This document shows, in pieces, positions 25,394 to 33,947 of a stretch of 64,000 nucleotides of DNA. A program made the translations under genes and the position numbers. The notes below the pieces were generated by a model. The model saw only the letters and a program-made list of their open reading frames with translations. It ran no database searches and was not told where the DNA came from. The stretch lies in NCBI GenBank assembly GCA_036490475.1, contig DASXDT010000002.1, positions 62,001 to 126,000 of the forward strand, given 5' to 3'. The DNA comes from Candidatus Tumulicola sp. (GTDB lineage: Bacteria > Vulcanimicrobiota > Vulcanimicrobiia > Vulcanimicrobiales > Vulcanimicrobiaceae). Numbering within the stretch: the stretch's first letter is position 1; each line of letters begins with the position of its first letter.

Positions 25394-26392
25394 ATGGATT
25401 GTATGCGGATAGAGCGCGTTCTCGGGCCGTTTGCGTTGTCGCTTGTTCTTCTCTTGTCTGGATGTTCGGGCGCGACACCAGCGGTCAGCCTCCCGAACGC
25501 TCGAGTGCAAACGGGCGCGCGTCCCCTGGCGAACCAGGCGGCGCTCGTAATTTCATTCAAGAGCAGTCCCGCCTACGTTGGCGTCTATTCGACGGGATTA
25601 CATCCGTCGCTGGTAAGAACGATTACCGATCAGGTTACCGCCCCGTCCGCTTTCTTTTTTGATCAGCAAGGCGTTCTCTATTCTGACGATCGCGGACTGA
25701 AAGAGTATGAGCTAGCCACGGGAAAGTACTTACGGACCGCCGGCGCCACCGATCCAATCGCTGTTGCTCCGAACGGAACAATCTATTACGGATATGACTA
25801 CGTCCCCACCGGCGAGGTCTATTTGATACCGCCAGGCAAGACCCAACCGACGGTATCGGTCAGTTCGTACGGACCCGCCGGGATCGTTGTATCTCCAACA
25901 CATACGGTTTTGGTTGACACGCATTCCGCGACCAGAGAGTATTCCGTAAACCTAAAGTTGATTCGTGGCGTCCCCGTGGACGCCATGGCGTTCGATGATG
26001 GCTTCCTGTTCGGTATGGCAACCGTTACAACCGTCGGCGTCTACGACGAGAAGACGTTTAAACTTACGCGCTCTATCACCAATGTACCCAAGTACATAAC
26101 CGGGATACAGTTCGACGGAACGCACAATGTGTACGTCTTCAGTGAGTTTTTTAAAGGTTCCAACATTTCTGGCGGTCGGATCACAGAATATGCAGCGGGC
26201 TCATCGAAAGTGATTCGTAAAATCAGCTTAGGGACAGACATTCCGTACAAAGCCGCCGTAGACTCGCCCGGAAATGTGTACGTCGCAAACACGACCGCCA
26301 GTATAGTCGACATTTATTCGCCGGGAAGTTCAAAGGTAACGGGCCATATTTCCAACGGTTCGACTCCCTCCGCTATAGCCATAGCGCCATGA
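25394..26392 (+). CDS. Lipoprotein with beta-propeller-like repeats
   Basis: 332 residues. N-terminal signal with lipobox LLSGC (C24), so an exported lipoprotein. The mature part is beta-rich with repeats such as PNGTIYYGYD, GTHNVYVFSE and GNVYVANTTASIVDIYSPGS, resembling NHL/SMP-30-type propellers that are frequent in Eremiobacterota. No enzymatic residues are evident; probably a surface or periplasmic binding protein. Start could also be the ATG three codons later. It lies just after repeat copy C on the same strand; a fragment of a similar protein is at 28060-28180. Confidence 0.8.
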   Translation: MDCMRIERVLGPFALSLVLLLSGCSGATPAVSLPNARVQTGARPLANQAALVISFKSSPAYVGVYSTGLHPSLVRTITDQVTAPSAFFFDQQGVLYSDDRGLKEYELATGKYLRTAGATDPIAVAPNGTIYYGYDYVPTGEVYLIPPGKTQPTVSVSSYGPAGIVVSPTHTVLVDTHSATREYSVNLKLIRGVPVDAMAFDDGFLFGMATVTTVGVYDEKTFKLTRSITNVPKYITGIQFDGTHNVYVFSEFFKGSNISGGRITEYAAGSSKVIRKISLGTDIPYKAAVDSPGNVYVANTTASIVDIYSPGSSKVTGHISNGSTPSAIAIAP

Positions 26393-26601
26393 AACGCGGG
26401 AATTGCCATCCGTGGTCAGCAAGGGCTTTTGATGGCCATTCAATCGCGCAGAGCCTTTCTGGACTAGTTGGGCGCCGAGCTCAAGATAGAATCATTGTTT
26501 GGCGCTGAGCCACTTGGAACCGCGTCGAAGGGGTGCGTCTGTGACATAGCGAGCTCTGTGTCTTGGGAGGCGTCTGCACTCTAGCTCAAAAACCAACGCC
26601 A

Positions 26602-27414
26602 ATGGTCCCAAAGCTCATTTCGCGGAAGACCTTGAACGAGTTCCGAGAATGGATGGTTGGATGTGTGTTGCGTAAGATCGACGACGAATTTTCAGCCGCC
26701 GGCATCACCCTCGCGCCGACATCTTCGGTAGTGGTTCATGGTCAGCGGCGCAGCCAAATCGAACTTTATTATGCGTCACTCGATCTGACGAAGCCAACCG
26801 ACGCGGAAAAACTCTTAGCAGTTTTCGAGAATATTATATTGTCGGCAACAACTGCAACTCAGTCAGGTTCGGCCGATTTGATAGCATGGATCGAGAAGGA
26901 TGGTTACGTATACGAAGGCGGTCGACTTCGACGACGGAGTCCGACCGGAATGCGCGCGACGGCCGATAAGGTTGCGGCAGCCACTTCCGGGAGCATCCAC
27001 ACCGACATCCGGCGGATCGAAGATTCGATCGATCGCGATCCAGCGCTCGCAATCGGTTCCGCCAAAGAGTTGATCGAAACCGTCTGCAAAACAATTCTCG
27101 AAGCAAAAGGTATATCATACTCTAAGGCCAGCGATTTAAGTGAACTTGTCAAAGCGGCAACCAAGGCGTTACAGTTGGCTCCAGAGGACATACCGAGCGC
27201 CGCGAAGGGTGCCGACTTGATTAAACGTACGCTGCACAGTCTTGCCGCCGTCGCTGGAAGTATTGGCGAGTTGCGATCTTTATACGGCACCGGTCACGGC
27301 AAAAGCGCAAGCACGAGGGGCCTTCAGCCACGGCATGCGCGCTTCGTAGTTGGTTGCGCTTCGACGCTGGTGACATTCCTATGGGACACGTTTGAAGCTC
27401 GGCCGAACGCATAA
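26602..27414 (+). CDS. Abortive-infection C-terminal (Abi_C) domain protein
   Basis: 270 residues from ATG 26602; an upstream TTG at 26563 is possible but unsupported. The C-terminal ~130 residues show the Abi_C pattern: DPALAIGSAKELIETVCKTI, a DLSELVKAA helix, then ELRSLYGTGHGK and RHARFVVGCASTLV. In other bacteria this domain occurs in abortive-infection phage-resistance proteins and is HEPN-related. The N-terminal half is unassigned. It lies between repeat copies C and D, alone on the plus strand, and strengthens the case that the region is a defence island. Confidence 0.8.
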   Translation: MVPKLISRKTLNEFREWMVGCVLRKIDDEFSAAGITLAPTSSVVVHGQRRSQIELYYASLDLTKPTDAEKLLAVFENIILSATTATQSGSADLIAWIEKDGYVYEGGRLRRRSPTGMRATADKVAAATSGSIHTDIRRIEDSIDRDPALAIGSAKELIETVCKTILEAKGISYSKASDLSELVKAATKALQLAPEDIPSAAKGADLIKRTLHSLAAVAGSIGELRSLYGTGHGKSASTRGLQPRHARFVVGCASTLVTFLWDTFEARPNA

Positions 27415-27684
27415 AAGCGGTGCATGCGAGTTGACGATTTCGCCGCTGGCGGCCAGGGGAAATTATGGAAGACCCAACCGTAGCCCACAGTGATTGCTGG
27501 GGCTCGCAAGGCCGCAGACGGCTGTTCTCGCGGCGGCGAGGCGTACAACATCGCGAATGGCTTCGCCGATGCCGATTCAGGCGGCCCGATGCCGACTACG
27601 GAAAAGCGAGGCCGTCGTACCACGCACTTTCGGGCGCACCGGCAAGCCTGAACGCCTGCAGAGTCGCGACGACGGAACCGCCAG

Positions 27685-28020
27685 CTCGCTGATGGTAGCC
27701 GATCCGTGGAAGGATTGATCTCCGCATCCGCCGGGCATTCCGTGAGTCGCACGGGCGTATACGCCTGTACGCTTATGCGCCCATACGCCCATACGCCCAT
27801 AGGCGTACAGGCCTGTACGCCGTTCGCCTGGCATGTACGCTGTTTGCGGCGACCTCCTCGGCGTTGCCCTGACGCCGAGGTCTTAGATATTCTGCAAATC
27901 GTGCTCAAACGCGAGCCGAAAACGCGTGCCGGTTCGCAACGACGCAGGCCCGACCGCGATCCACCTTACCCCCTCCTCACTCGGCAGTTTCCGAGATGAC
28001 CAAGGGGGTAGGCGTAGGAG
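27685..28020 (+). repeat. Structured repeat element, copy D
   Basis: Parts in order: a leader shared with copies B and E (GGTAGCCGATCCGTGG-like, 27694-27709); an array of CCCATACG-type octamers ending in GGCGTACAGGCCTGTACGCC (27752-27825); a core with GAGGTCTTAGATATTCTGCA and GCTCAAACGCGAGC (27877-27915); and a nested hairpin with CTTACCCCC (27965-27973) against GGGGGTAG (28004-28011) and inner CTCGG/CCGAG. Confidence 0.75.
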
Positions 28021-28220
28021 CGTCGCCGTGCCAGATCGTGCAAGCTGGTGACGGCGTTACGCAAGTCGTTCTTCGTGAAGCGGGCGACAATATGTACGTT
28101 TCGAATTTCGCTACCGGCGGTATCTATATCAATCACTATTCCCCGGGCAAGTTTCAAGTAAAAATCGACAACGGTGGAGGCGGCGTTCAGGGCACGGCGC
28201 TTAGCAACGAAGAGCGCTAA
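27996..28220 (+). pseudogene. Fragment of a propeller lipoprotein after repeat D
   Basis: An open frame of 74 codons starts inside the repeat hairpin. Its middle (GDNMYVSNFATGG then INHYSPGKFQVKIDNGG) resembles the C-terminal repeat of the lipoprotein at 25394 (GNVYVANTTAS then IYSPGSSKVTGHISNGS). It has no signal peptide or ribosome site and is probably a 3' remnant joined to a repeat. Ends 3 bases before the convergent monooxygenase stop. Confidence 0.5.
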
Positions 28221-28222
28221 GG

Positions 28223-29518
28223 TTAGCGGCGTTGCCATGGCCCGCGATCCGCGCGAACTTGCGGATTGCCCCACAAGAGCCGATCGAGGGCTTTCCTAAC
28301 AAATCGTGGGTGCCACGAAACGCGCGCACCAGCTCGAATGAACAGAGTTGCGAACCTGACCGCGGCACTAGGCCCTAGCGTACAGAGAGCACTAGTGAAC
28401 ACGTTCTGAAGCCGTTGCGTAACGATGATGGACGGACGCCGTTCCCGTTCAAACGAACGCGCAACATCCTCCAACGACGCTCCATCTTTGATCGCCGGAA
28501 GGAGCCGGGCTGCCGCGACGACGGCGTCATAGATCGCTACGTTAATGCCCTGCCCACCGGCAGGTGACATCGGATGGGCCGCGTCGCCGAGAAGCAACAT
28601 CCCTGGTTGCGACCACCGCTCTGCCATCTGACTCACCACCGGCAACAGAGAGAGGTCGTTCCAGCCCCGCAGAGCCCGTCGGACGGAATCGCTGAGCTGA
28701 ACCGGCACATGCGAAACGATCCGATCTACAGTCTCCCCAAACGGTTGAGTACGAAGCCGGGCATATTCGCCTTTATGGATGAGCCATCCGACTTGCATTC
28801 GGTTGTTGCGACTGGCGAACGAACCGAAGAGTTGATTGCGCGTTATCCGAACGTACACGCGATTCGGGAGACCAGTCGGGATGGGCGTCGAAAACCACAA
28901 CAGATCGAATGGGATGGATTTGGCGCGCATCTCGATTCCGGCCGCACGCCGGACCGCTGAAAAGCGTCCGTCGCAAGCGACGACGAGAGGAGCGCGGAGT
29001 GTGAGCGACTCGCCATTATACAATTGCGCGCGAACTCCGACTACCCCGTGTGCATCGAACAATAGATCGCGCACCGAGCAACCCATTACGATCTCGAAAC
29101 CGGCTTGTCGGGATGCCTCCGTTGCGAGCGCCTCCAGGAACTGCTTCTGAGGAATGATTGCGACACCACCGCCCTTCGACAGCTCATCGGGGCGGGGGAA
29201 GTCGAAGCGCACAGTTTTTCGATCGTATTGAATATCGAGGCCGGCCGGAAAGCCGCTGCTCAGCGAAAGAATGCGCTCGCGCAACCCCAAGTCGTTCAAG
29301 ATCCGCGTAGCTCCCGGCTGAAGTAATTCTCCGCGGAACTCGCGAGCGAACGTCGTCGCCTGCTCGAGAACCGTCACGCTAACACCGCTGCGGCTCAGGA
29401 GGAGCGCCAGCATCATCCCCGCCGGGCCGGCTCCGACGACGATGACCTGCGGGTTATCGCCGTTTATGGTGCCGTTGCGTCTCTCCGAGCGGAGCGCTAC
29501 GAGATCGACCTCTTTCAC
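28223..29518 (-). CDS. FAD-dependent aromatic monooxygenase (PHBH/UbiH type)
   Basis: 431 residues of the class A flavoprotein hydroxylase family. Rossmann loop VIVVGAGPAGMM near residues 25-36; the conserved D-G (VVACDGRFSAVRR); and the FAD ribityl-binding motif GDAAHPMSPAGGQGIN near residue 320. Such enzymes hydroxylate an aromatic or polyketide substrate using NAD(P)H and O2. The C-terminus is ~30-40 residues longer than a minimal enzyme and basic. It is intact within a decayed neighbourhood and may pair with the VOC protein 246 bases upstream on the same strand. Confidence 0.88.
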   Translation of the reverse strand: MKEVDLVALRSERRNGTINGDNPQVIVVGAGPAGMMLALLLSRSGVSVTVLEQATTFAREFRGELLQPGATRILNDLGLRERILSLSSGFPAGLDIQYDRKTVRFDFPRPDELSKGGGVAIIPQKQFLEALATEASRQAGFEIVMGCSVRDLLFDAHGVVGVRAQLYNGESLTLRAPLVVACDGRFSAVRRAAGIEMRAKSIPFDLLWFSTPIPTGLPNRVYVRITRNQLFGSFASRNNRMQVGWLIHKGEYARLRTQPFGETVDRIVSHVPVQLSDSVRRALRGWNDLSLLPVVSQMAERWSQPGMLLLGDAAHPMSPAGGQGINVAIYDAVVAAARLLPAIKDGASLEDVARSFERERRPSIIVTQRLQNVFTSALCTLGPSAAVRFATLFIRAGARVSWHPRFVRKALDRLLWGNPQVRADRGPWQRR

Positions 29519-29764
29519 AAGTTTAGCGCTGCCTACGGATAGTGTTCTGGGGCGCAGCGACTAGACATCCGGCAATGCGTCGTTGGTCTGGATTTCATCG
29601 ACCAGTCGGCACGGCTCGGACCGGCGCCAGCCGGCGCTCCGGTAGTGCGACATCGCTGCGAAACAGCATATTTAGCCTTTGCGCCACTGCGGTTCACGAA
29701 AACATACATACCAGCCAATCCTCAAGTGGTCAGAACGGCGCAACTTGAGAGAGACAGCGCCAAG

Positions 29765-30148
29765 CTAGCGCGCTTCATGGAGAACCGCTTCAAGTCTATT
29801 CCCGTCCGGATCCCGCACGAAGGCCGCGAAGTATCCGGACCCATACTCTGGATGTAACCCTGGGGCACCTTCGTCGATTCCTCCGTGCAGCAGGGCGCTG
29901 GCGTGGAAGGCTTTCACGGTCTCGCGGTCTGATGCACGAAAAGCTACGTGAGTTGCATTGTTCGAGCCAATCTCAACTGAGTCTGGAATTTGTTTGACGG
30001 CGAACGGCTCGTCGGCGCCCTCGTATCCGTATCCCGCCGCGTCAGCGACAGTCCACAGCCGCCTGACACCAAGTGGCGCGAATGCGGCGTCGTAAAACGC
30101 TATCGCACGATCCAAGTTGTAGACGGCAATAGAGATATGGTCGAACAT
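29765..30148 (-). CDS. VOC (glyoxalase/bleomycin-resistance fold) protein
   Basis: 127 residues from ATG 30148 (an ATG at 30160 is equally possible). Two beta-alpha-beta-beta-beta modules: MFDHISIAVYNLDRAIAFYD at the start and FVRDPDGNRLEAVLHE at the end, with metal-ligand candidates H4 and E near the C-terminus. A stand-alone VOC domain enzyme, usually a metal-dependent lyase, isomerase, dioxygenase or drug-binding protein; substrate unknown. Confidence 0.85.
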   Translation of the reverse strand: MFDHISIAVYNLDRAIAFYDAAFAPLGVRRLWTVADAAGYGYEGADEPFAVKQIPDSVEIGSNNATHVAFRASDRETVKAFHASALLHGGIDEGAPGLHPEYGSGYFAAFVRDPDGNRLEAVLHEAR

Positions 30149-30366
30149 AGCGAGCAGCATTAAAAGACAATCACTAGCACACCTTGCGGCAAACTCGAAC
30201 GGGCGTCGATTTACGAAGTGGTTTCAAACTCCGGTCCGCGCTCCAGGCCGCTTTATGTTACACGAGAACTCGCATCGGGCCGACCCTATTCGCTCTCGAT
30301 AAATGGCCTTTGTATAGGGTGGTCCTCATCGGGTGCAGAGAATTGCAAGGCCTCAACGCGCTTGAC

Positions 30367-30393
30367 GAGATCGTTGAGATCGTTGAGATCGTT
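30367..30393 (+). repeat. Short tandem repeat (GAGATCGTT)x3
   Basis: Three perfect 9-base units inside the gene-poor stretch 30161-30530. No convincing gene covers it. Confidence 0.7.
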
Positions 30394-30530
30394 GAATGCC
30401 TAGCACAACGTCATCTGTCCGAGTTGGAGGAGCAACGTCATCCGAGGTCCGTTGCGCACCTTAAATCTACGATCGCGTTCGGATCACTCCGAACCAGAAA
30501 ATTGAACCGCCCTTCGATCGGAATCTTGCC

Positions 30531-30782
30531 CTAGAGCCATCGTACCGTCAATCTTTCCGCTGACGTATTCGGCGGAGAGCAACGCCTCACCGGAGCCTGC
30601 GGCGCACCGTGTGACGCCGTATTATTTGGGATCTCTCGCTTGCCGCGTGGATCGAAATTCTTCGGCACAGGCTGCTGGCCCGACGGAGCGGCGGTTGGTG
30701 AAGGCGACGGAGGGGTTTGTCCAAGAGCCGCGTTCGCAAGGGATAGGCATGCAGTGAATGTTGCTAAGAGCGCGGCTGCCAC
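30531..30782 (-). CDS. Possible small secreted protein
   Basis: 83 codons. The N-terminus looks like a signal peptide (LLATFTACLSLANAALGQ), followed by a Pro/Ser-rich segment (TPPSPSPTAAPSGQQPVP). The C-terminal half is irregular and may be out of frame with the original gene. No partner genes. Low confidence that it is expressed. Confidence 0.35.
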   Translation of the reverse strand: MAAALLATFTACLSLANAALGQTPPSPSPTAAPSGQQPVPKNFDPRGKREIPNNTASHGAPQAPVRRCSPPNTSAERLTVRWL

Positions 30783-30819
30783 CAGCTAGATTGCGGCCTC
30801 CTCGACGTGGGCCTCTTGC

Positions 30820-31200
30820 ATTGCAGTAGCAGATTCGCGACGGATCTCTGCGCCTGGCCAAAGGGGCGTATGCCCCTATGTCGCTATACCCCTATGTCGC
30901 TATGTCCCTATGTCGCTATGTCCCTGTGGGCTTACAGGCCCGTACGCCGTTGCCGGCCGACGCGCAGCATCGATGGCGTAACACCGAGGTCTTAGATATT
31001 CTGCAAATCGTGCTCAAACGCGAGCCGAAAACGCGTGCGGTTCGCAACGGCGCCGGTCCGATCTCGATCCAGCACCCCCCTCCTCACTCTACGTATTCAG
31101 AATCTCGGAGACGACTGAGGGGTAAGCGCTAGGAGCGTTCATCGACGAGGCGTGCATAGCGGCGCGTTGCGTGGCCCGTGCTGGAGCGTCTGCGTGTGCG
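30820..31200 (+). repeat. Structured repeat element, copy E
   Basis: Parts in order: a leader GTAGCAGATTCGCGACGGAT-like; hairpin AGGGGCGTATGCCCCT; an array of CCCTATGTCGCTATGT units (30870-30925); a core with GAGGTCTTAGATATTCTGCA and GCTCAAACGCGAGCCGAAAA (30985-31032); and a degenerate nested hairpin (31073-31126) keeping GGGGTAAGCGCTAGGAGCGT. About 60 further bases match copy B. A small gene starts at 31442. Confidence 0.75.
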
Positions 31201-31441
31201 CCGACCAAACACCCGCCGGCCCAGTTCCCGACGCCACAGGGCGTTTCTCGGCCCGTTTTCCCGGCAGTGTGCGACGCACCACTCGAGACGGTCTGGCGCA
31301 TACACGTTGGGAGCCGAAAGGGTCGGGCTGGCCGCGCTGAAACCAGATGCGCATGACGCAACACCGCCGCCTCCCGCGCACCATTAACGACATCGTACAA
31401 CAGCGTGGAACGCCGCCAAAGGGCTCGATGCTCGAAGCGCC

Positions 31442-31696
31442 ATGAAAGATAACCCGTACTTAGGTCATGCTCCCGATCAGAAGCGTGAGCTGACGGATGC
31501 GCAGCAAAAGTTGTTCATCGAGATGATACGTATGCGACCGCATGCATCCGGTGAGTCTACACGCCGACGAGCCGTGCGACTCGGCGACAGACTCGATTGT
31601 CGCCTGGAGTATCTTTTCAAAGAATATCCGGGGCTCCGCCCATCGAGCGTCGTCTCGTTCGCGATTACACGATTCCTCGATGAACTCGGACAGTGA
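31442..31696 (+). CDS. Hypothetical small basic protein (84 aa)
   Basis: 84 residues from ATG 31442. The C-terminal ~40 residues (STRRRAVRLGDRLDCRLEYL then GLRPSSVVSFAITRFLDEL) have a strand-helix-helix look suggestive of a ribbon-helix-helix DNA-binding fold, but no family is recognised. It sits between repeat copies E and F on the same strand, like a cassette. Could be an antitoxin-like or regulatory protein; unproven. Confidence 0.5.
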   Translation: MKDNPYLGHAPDQKRELTDAQQKLFIEMIRMRPHASGESTRRRAVRLGDRLDCRLEYLFKEYPGLRPSSVVSFAITRFLDELGQ

Positions 31697-31717
31697 CGTG
31701 ACGTAACGCTTGGGATA

Positions 31718-32035
31718 CCAAAAGGGCCTATAGGCCTCTTCGCCCTTTCTCCTGGACTTGTAAGCCGTTGTCGGCGGTCGCGTCGCGTCGATGGCGCGAC
31801 ACCGTCGTCTCAGATCTCCATGCAAATCGTGCTCAAAACGCGAGCTGAAAGCGCGCTGATCGAAACGAAATCGACGGGACTCTTCGCGTCAGCCGGGCGC
31901 TGCGAATCGGAACGCGCGACGTGTCTTATAAGACGCATGAGATACCGAAGGGGCCTCTTCGCACCTTCGCCCTTTCTCGCACGTTTGACGGCTAAAAGGG
32001 GCGTCTTCGCCCCTTTGCCTCTTCGCCGGGTGTTG
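31718..32035 (+). repeat. Structured repeat elements, copies F and G (diverged)
   Basis: Copy F (31718-31860): hairpin AAAGGGCC...GCCCTTT, then GTAAGCCGTTGTCGGCGG, GATGGCGCGACACCGTCGTC, GCAAATCGTGCTCAAAACGC. Copy G (31948-32035): two hairpins, the second AAAAGGGGCG-TCTT-CGCCCCTTT with a terminator-like shape. The octamers of copies A-D are replaced by CTCTTCGC units. Confidence 0.6.
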
Positions 32036-32037
32036 CA

Positions 32038-32478
32038 GTGTTGAATTCAATAGTCGTAGGAGCGTCTTTCGTGGAGGCGTCTAACTTCAAGCCTATGCAC
32101 GTGCCGCTCGCGCAGCGCTTCGAGAACTGGTGCAACAACGTTGCAAACGCAGTGGCCCAACAAGCAGACGTCCTCCGGGCAACACATAATCGAACGCGCG
32201 AAGGGCAGCCTGGCAGTTTTTCGTATGCCGGCCGCCTTGTCGTCTTATCGTTAGCTCGCGGCGGTCGCGTGCAAATCAGCGGGCTCGATCAATCGCTCGA
32301 TCCGCTGCAACCGGGAGAAGCTGCCCGCGAAAGCCGCAAGATGTTCCCCGCTCAAGCAGTGACCGTCAGAATGACCGCTGAGGGTGAAGCTATCGCTACG
32401 CGCGCGATCATCGCGTGGCTGACACATGCGGATGAAGACGTAGAGCGGATTAGCGCCGACGCTGCCGCGGCTCGCTGA
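32038..32478 (+). CDS. Hypothetical protein (146 aa)
   Basis: About 146 residues from GTG 32038 (TTG 32041 also possible). No family recognised and no membrane segment. The sequence has a central beta-like region (GRLVVLSLARGGRVQISGL) and an Ala/Glu-rich helical end (AIIAWLTHADEDVERI). It starts directly after the hairpin of repeat copy G and ends just before copy H, so again one gene lies between two repeats. Confidence 0.5.
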   Translation: MLNSIVVGASFVEASNFKPMHVPLAQRFENWCNNVANAVAQQADVLRATHNRTREGQPGSFSYAGRLVVLSLARGGRVQISGLDQSLDPLQPGEAARESRKMFPAQAVTVRMTAEGEAIATRAIIAWLTHADEDVERISADAAAAR

Positions 32479-32489
32479 CGGAGTCGGCA

Positions 32490-32830
32490 CATGGCGGCGT
32501 CGCCTAGCATCGATGGCGCGATACAGTTGTCTCAGACCTCGTTGCAAATTGTACTCAAACGCGAGCTTTGTGGCCACCCGTGGGCACCCGTGGCCACCGC
32601 TAGTTCATGTGAGTGATAGCGTTCGCACACGTTCGGTGGCAAAGGGGCCTCTTCGCACCTTCGCCCTTTCTCGCACGTTCGACGGCGAAGGGGCCCATAT
32701 GCATCATCGCCCTCTCCTGGACATGTAAGCCGTTGTCCACGGTCGCGTATTCGATGGCGCGACACCGTCGTCTCAGATTTCGATGCAAAACGTGCTCAAA
32801 TGCAAGCGAACAGCGCCGATCGGAAGACGT
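32490..32830 (+). repeat. Structured repeat elements, copies H and I (diverged)
   Basis: Copy H (32490-32570) keeps GCATCGATGGCGCGATAC, GTCTCAGACCTCGTTGCAAA and CTCAAACGCGAGC. Copy I (32638-32830) has CAAAGGGGCCTCTTCGC hairpins, then TAAGCCGTTGTCCACGGTCG, GATGGCGCGACACCGTCGTC and GTGCTCAAATGCAAGCG, ending 3 bases before the antitoxin ATG. Between them is a short GTGGCCACCCGTGGGCACCC direct repeat. Confidence 0.6.
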
Positions 32831-32832
32831 GA

Positions 32833-33267
32833 ATGGTTACAGTCGCGGATGTCGCCCGCCTGTTAGGCGGTAAAGCGGGAATAGGACGAACGGTTCATAC
32901 GTTCGCGGACTTTGGCTCAGCTATTGCGGCGGGGTTCCCGAGCGCCGCATTACAGCACGTGCTGAGCAGCAGCGAAGTTACCGCAACGGAGATCTCCGAT
33001 TGGCTTCGCATTCCCGTACGGACGCTCATGCGCCTCAAAGAGCGAGAACGGCTTCCAGCCGACGAAAGCGACAAACTCTACCGCTTCGTGTATATCGTTG
33101 CAGTCGCCCAAAAGGCACTGGGCAACCGCGATCGCGGTACAAGTGGCTTACGGCGTGAGAACGGGGCCTTGGGTGGGGCTATTCCAGTTCGGCTGATTTC
33201 GACAGAGCCGGGCTTTCGTGCAGTGGAGCAAGTTCTCGGCCGAATCGACTATGGCGCGGTAAGTTGA
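32833..33267 (+). CDS. Antitoxin, Xre/MbcA/ParS type
   Basis: 144 residues from ATG 32833. The N-terminal ~70 residues form a helical DNA-binding region (TATEISDWLRIPVRTLMRL). The C-terminal part fits the MbcA/ParS toxin-binding domain (DUF2384): LYRFVYIVAVAQKALGN, then PVRLISTEPGFRAVEQVL and IDYG at the end. In RES-Xre systems this protein neutralises and represses a RES-family NADase toxin. The RES reading frame does follow, joined as TGATG, but is broken. A truncated near-identical copy is at 38925. Confidence 0.88.
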   Translation: MVTVADVARLLGGKAGIGRTVHTFADFGSAIAAGFPSAALQHVLSSSEVTATEISDWLRIPVRTLMRLKERERLPADESDKLYRFVYIVAVAQKALGNRDRGTSGLRRENGALGGAIPVRLISTEPGFRAVEQVLGRIDYGAVS

Positions 33268-33716
33268 TGCTTTGGCGCATCACTCGATCTGTCCATTCGA
33301 GTACGACCCTCGACGGTGAATGGTCGCGACTCTACTGGGGGCGCTGGAATCGCCCGGCTGTCCCTCTCGCTGCAACGTCCGAACACTATCGCTTGCGTTA
33401 CTAGAGTATCTTGTTCATGTAGACGTCGATTATTTGCCAACCGACCTTGTTGTCGAGAAGGTTTCGGTTCGAAATGAAATCGTACGGTTGTCATACGGAT
33501 GCTCGCTCCCGCTGAACTGACGCGAGTATCCTCGCCTTCCGAAAGTTTTAGACATCGGCGATGTAGGTCGCCACGCGCGAATACGAGCCTACTTCTGTGT
33601 GCCCATCGGCGATTATTCCTACGAGAACGTGCTCATCAACCGCAGCACTTAGACTTGTCGAAGTCAGTTTTAACGTGTACTCCTTCGCGCTCGATACGAC
33701 GGTATTTCCCTGCTGA
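33267..33716 (+). pseudogene. Decayed RES-domain NADase toxin
   Basis: The ATG overlaps the antitoxin stop. Frame 1 reads MLWRITRSVHSS then YWGRWNRPAVPLAATSEH and hits TAG at 33402. A +1 shift continues the RES fold: LSLALLEYLVHVDVDYLPTD to LPLN, then TGA (33518-33520) where family members have Trp (LPxxW). The same frame goes on with FCVPIGDYSYENVLINRST, and a further shift gives LVEVSFNVYSFALDTTVF. R, Y and E/H positions typical of RES are therefore dispersed over three pieces. Two frameshifts plus one nonsense change: a dead toxin beside an intact antitoxin. Confidence 0.85.
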
Positions 33717-33947
33717 TTGCAGTGAGCTTGACCGACCACACGCTTCCTCGGACCTGGCGCGCTTGGCCGGTGGGAGTCGTTTCGTTAAAACCTTGAGATA
33801 AGCCGATGGGGCTCGACATGGAACGTTCCGACACAATATTTAGGCTTCCAAGAGCCGCCTGATCCTCGAGTGTGAAGGAACAGGATCGTACGACGGATGT
33901 CTTTAAGCGCTACCTACAGTTCATCGGAGCCTGGCGAAGGAGCGAAT

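Noticed and set aside
30184-30534. 116-codon plus-strand frame covering the 9-base tandem repeat
   Set aside because: Its run of E-I-V repeats is an artefact of the tandem repeat; no ribosome site or homology pattern.
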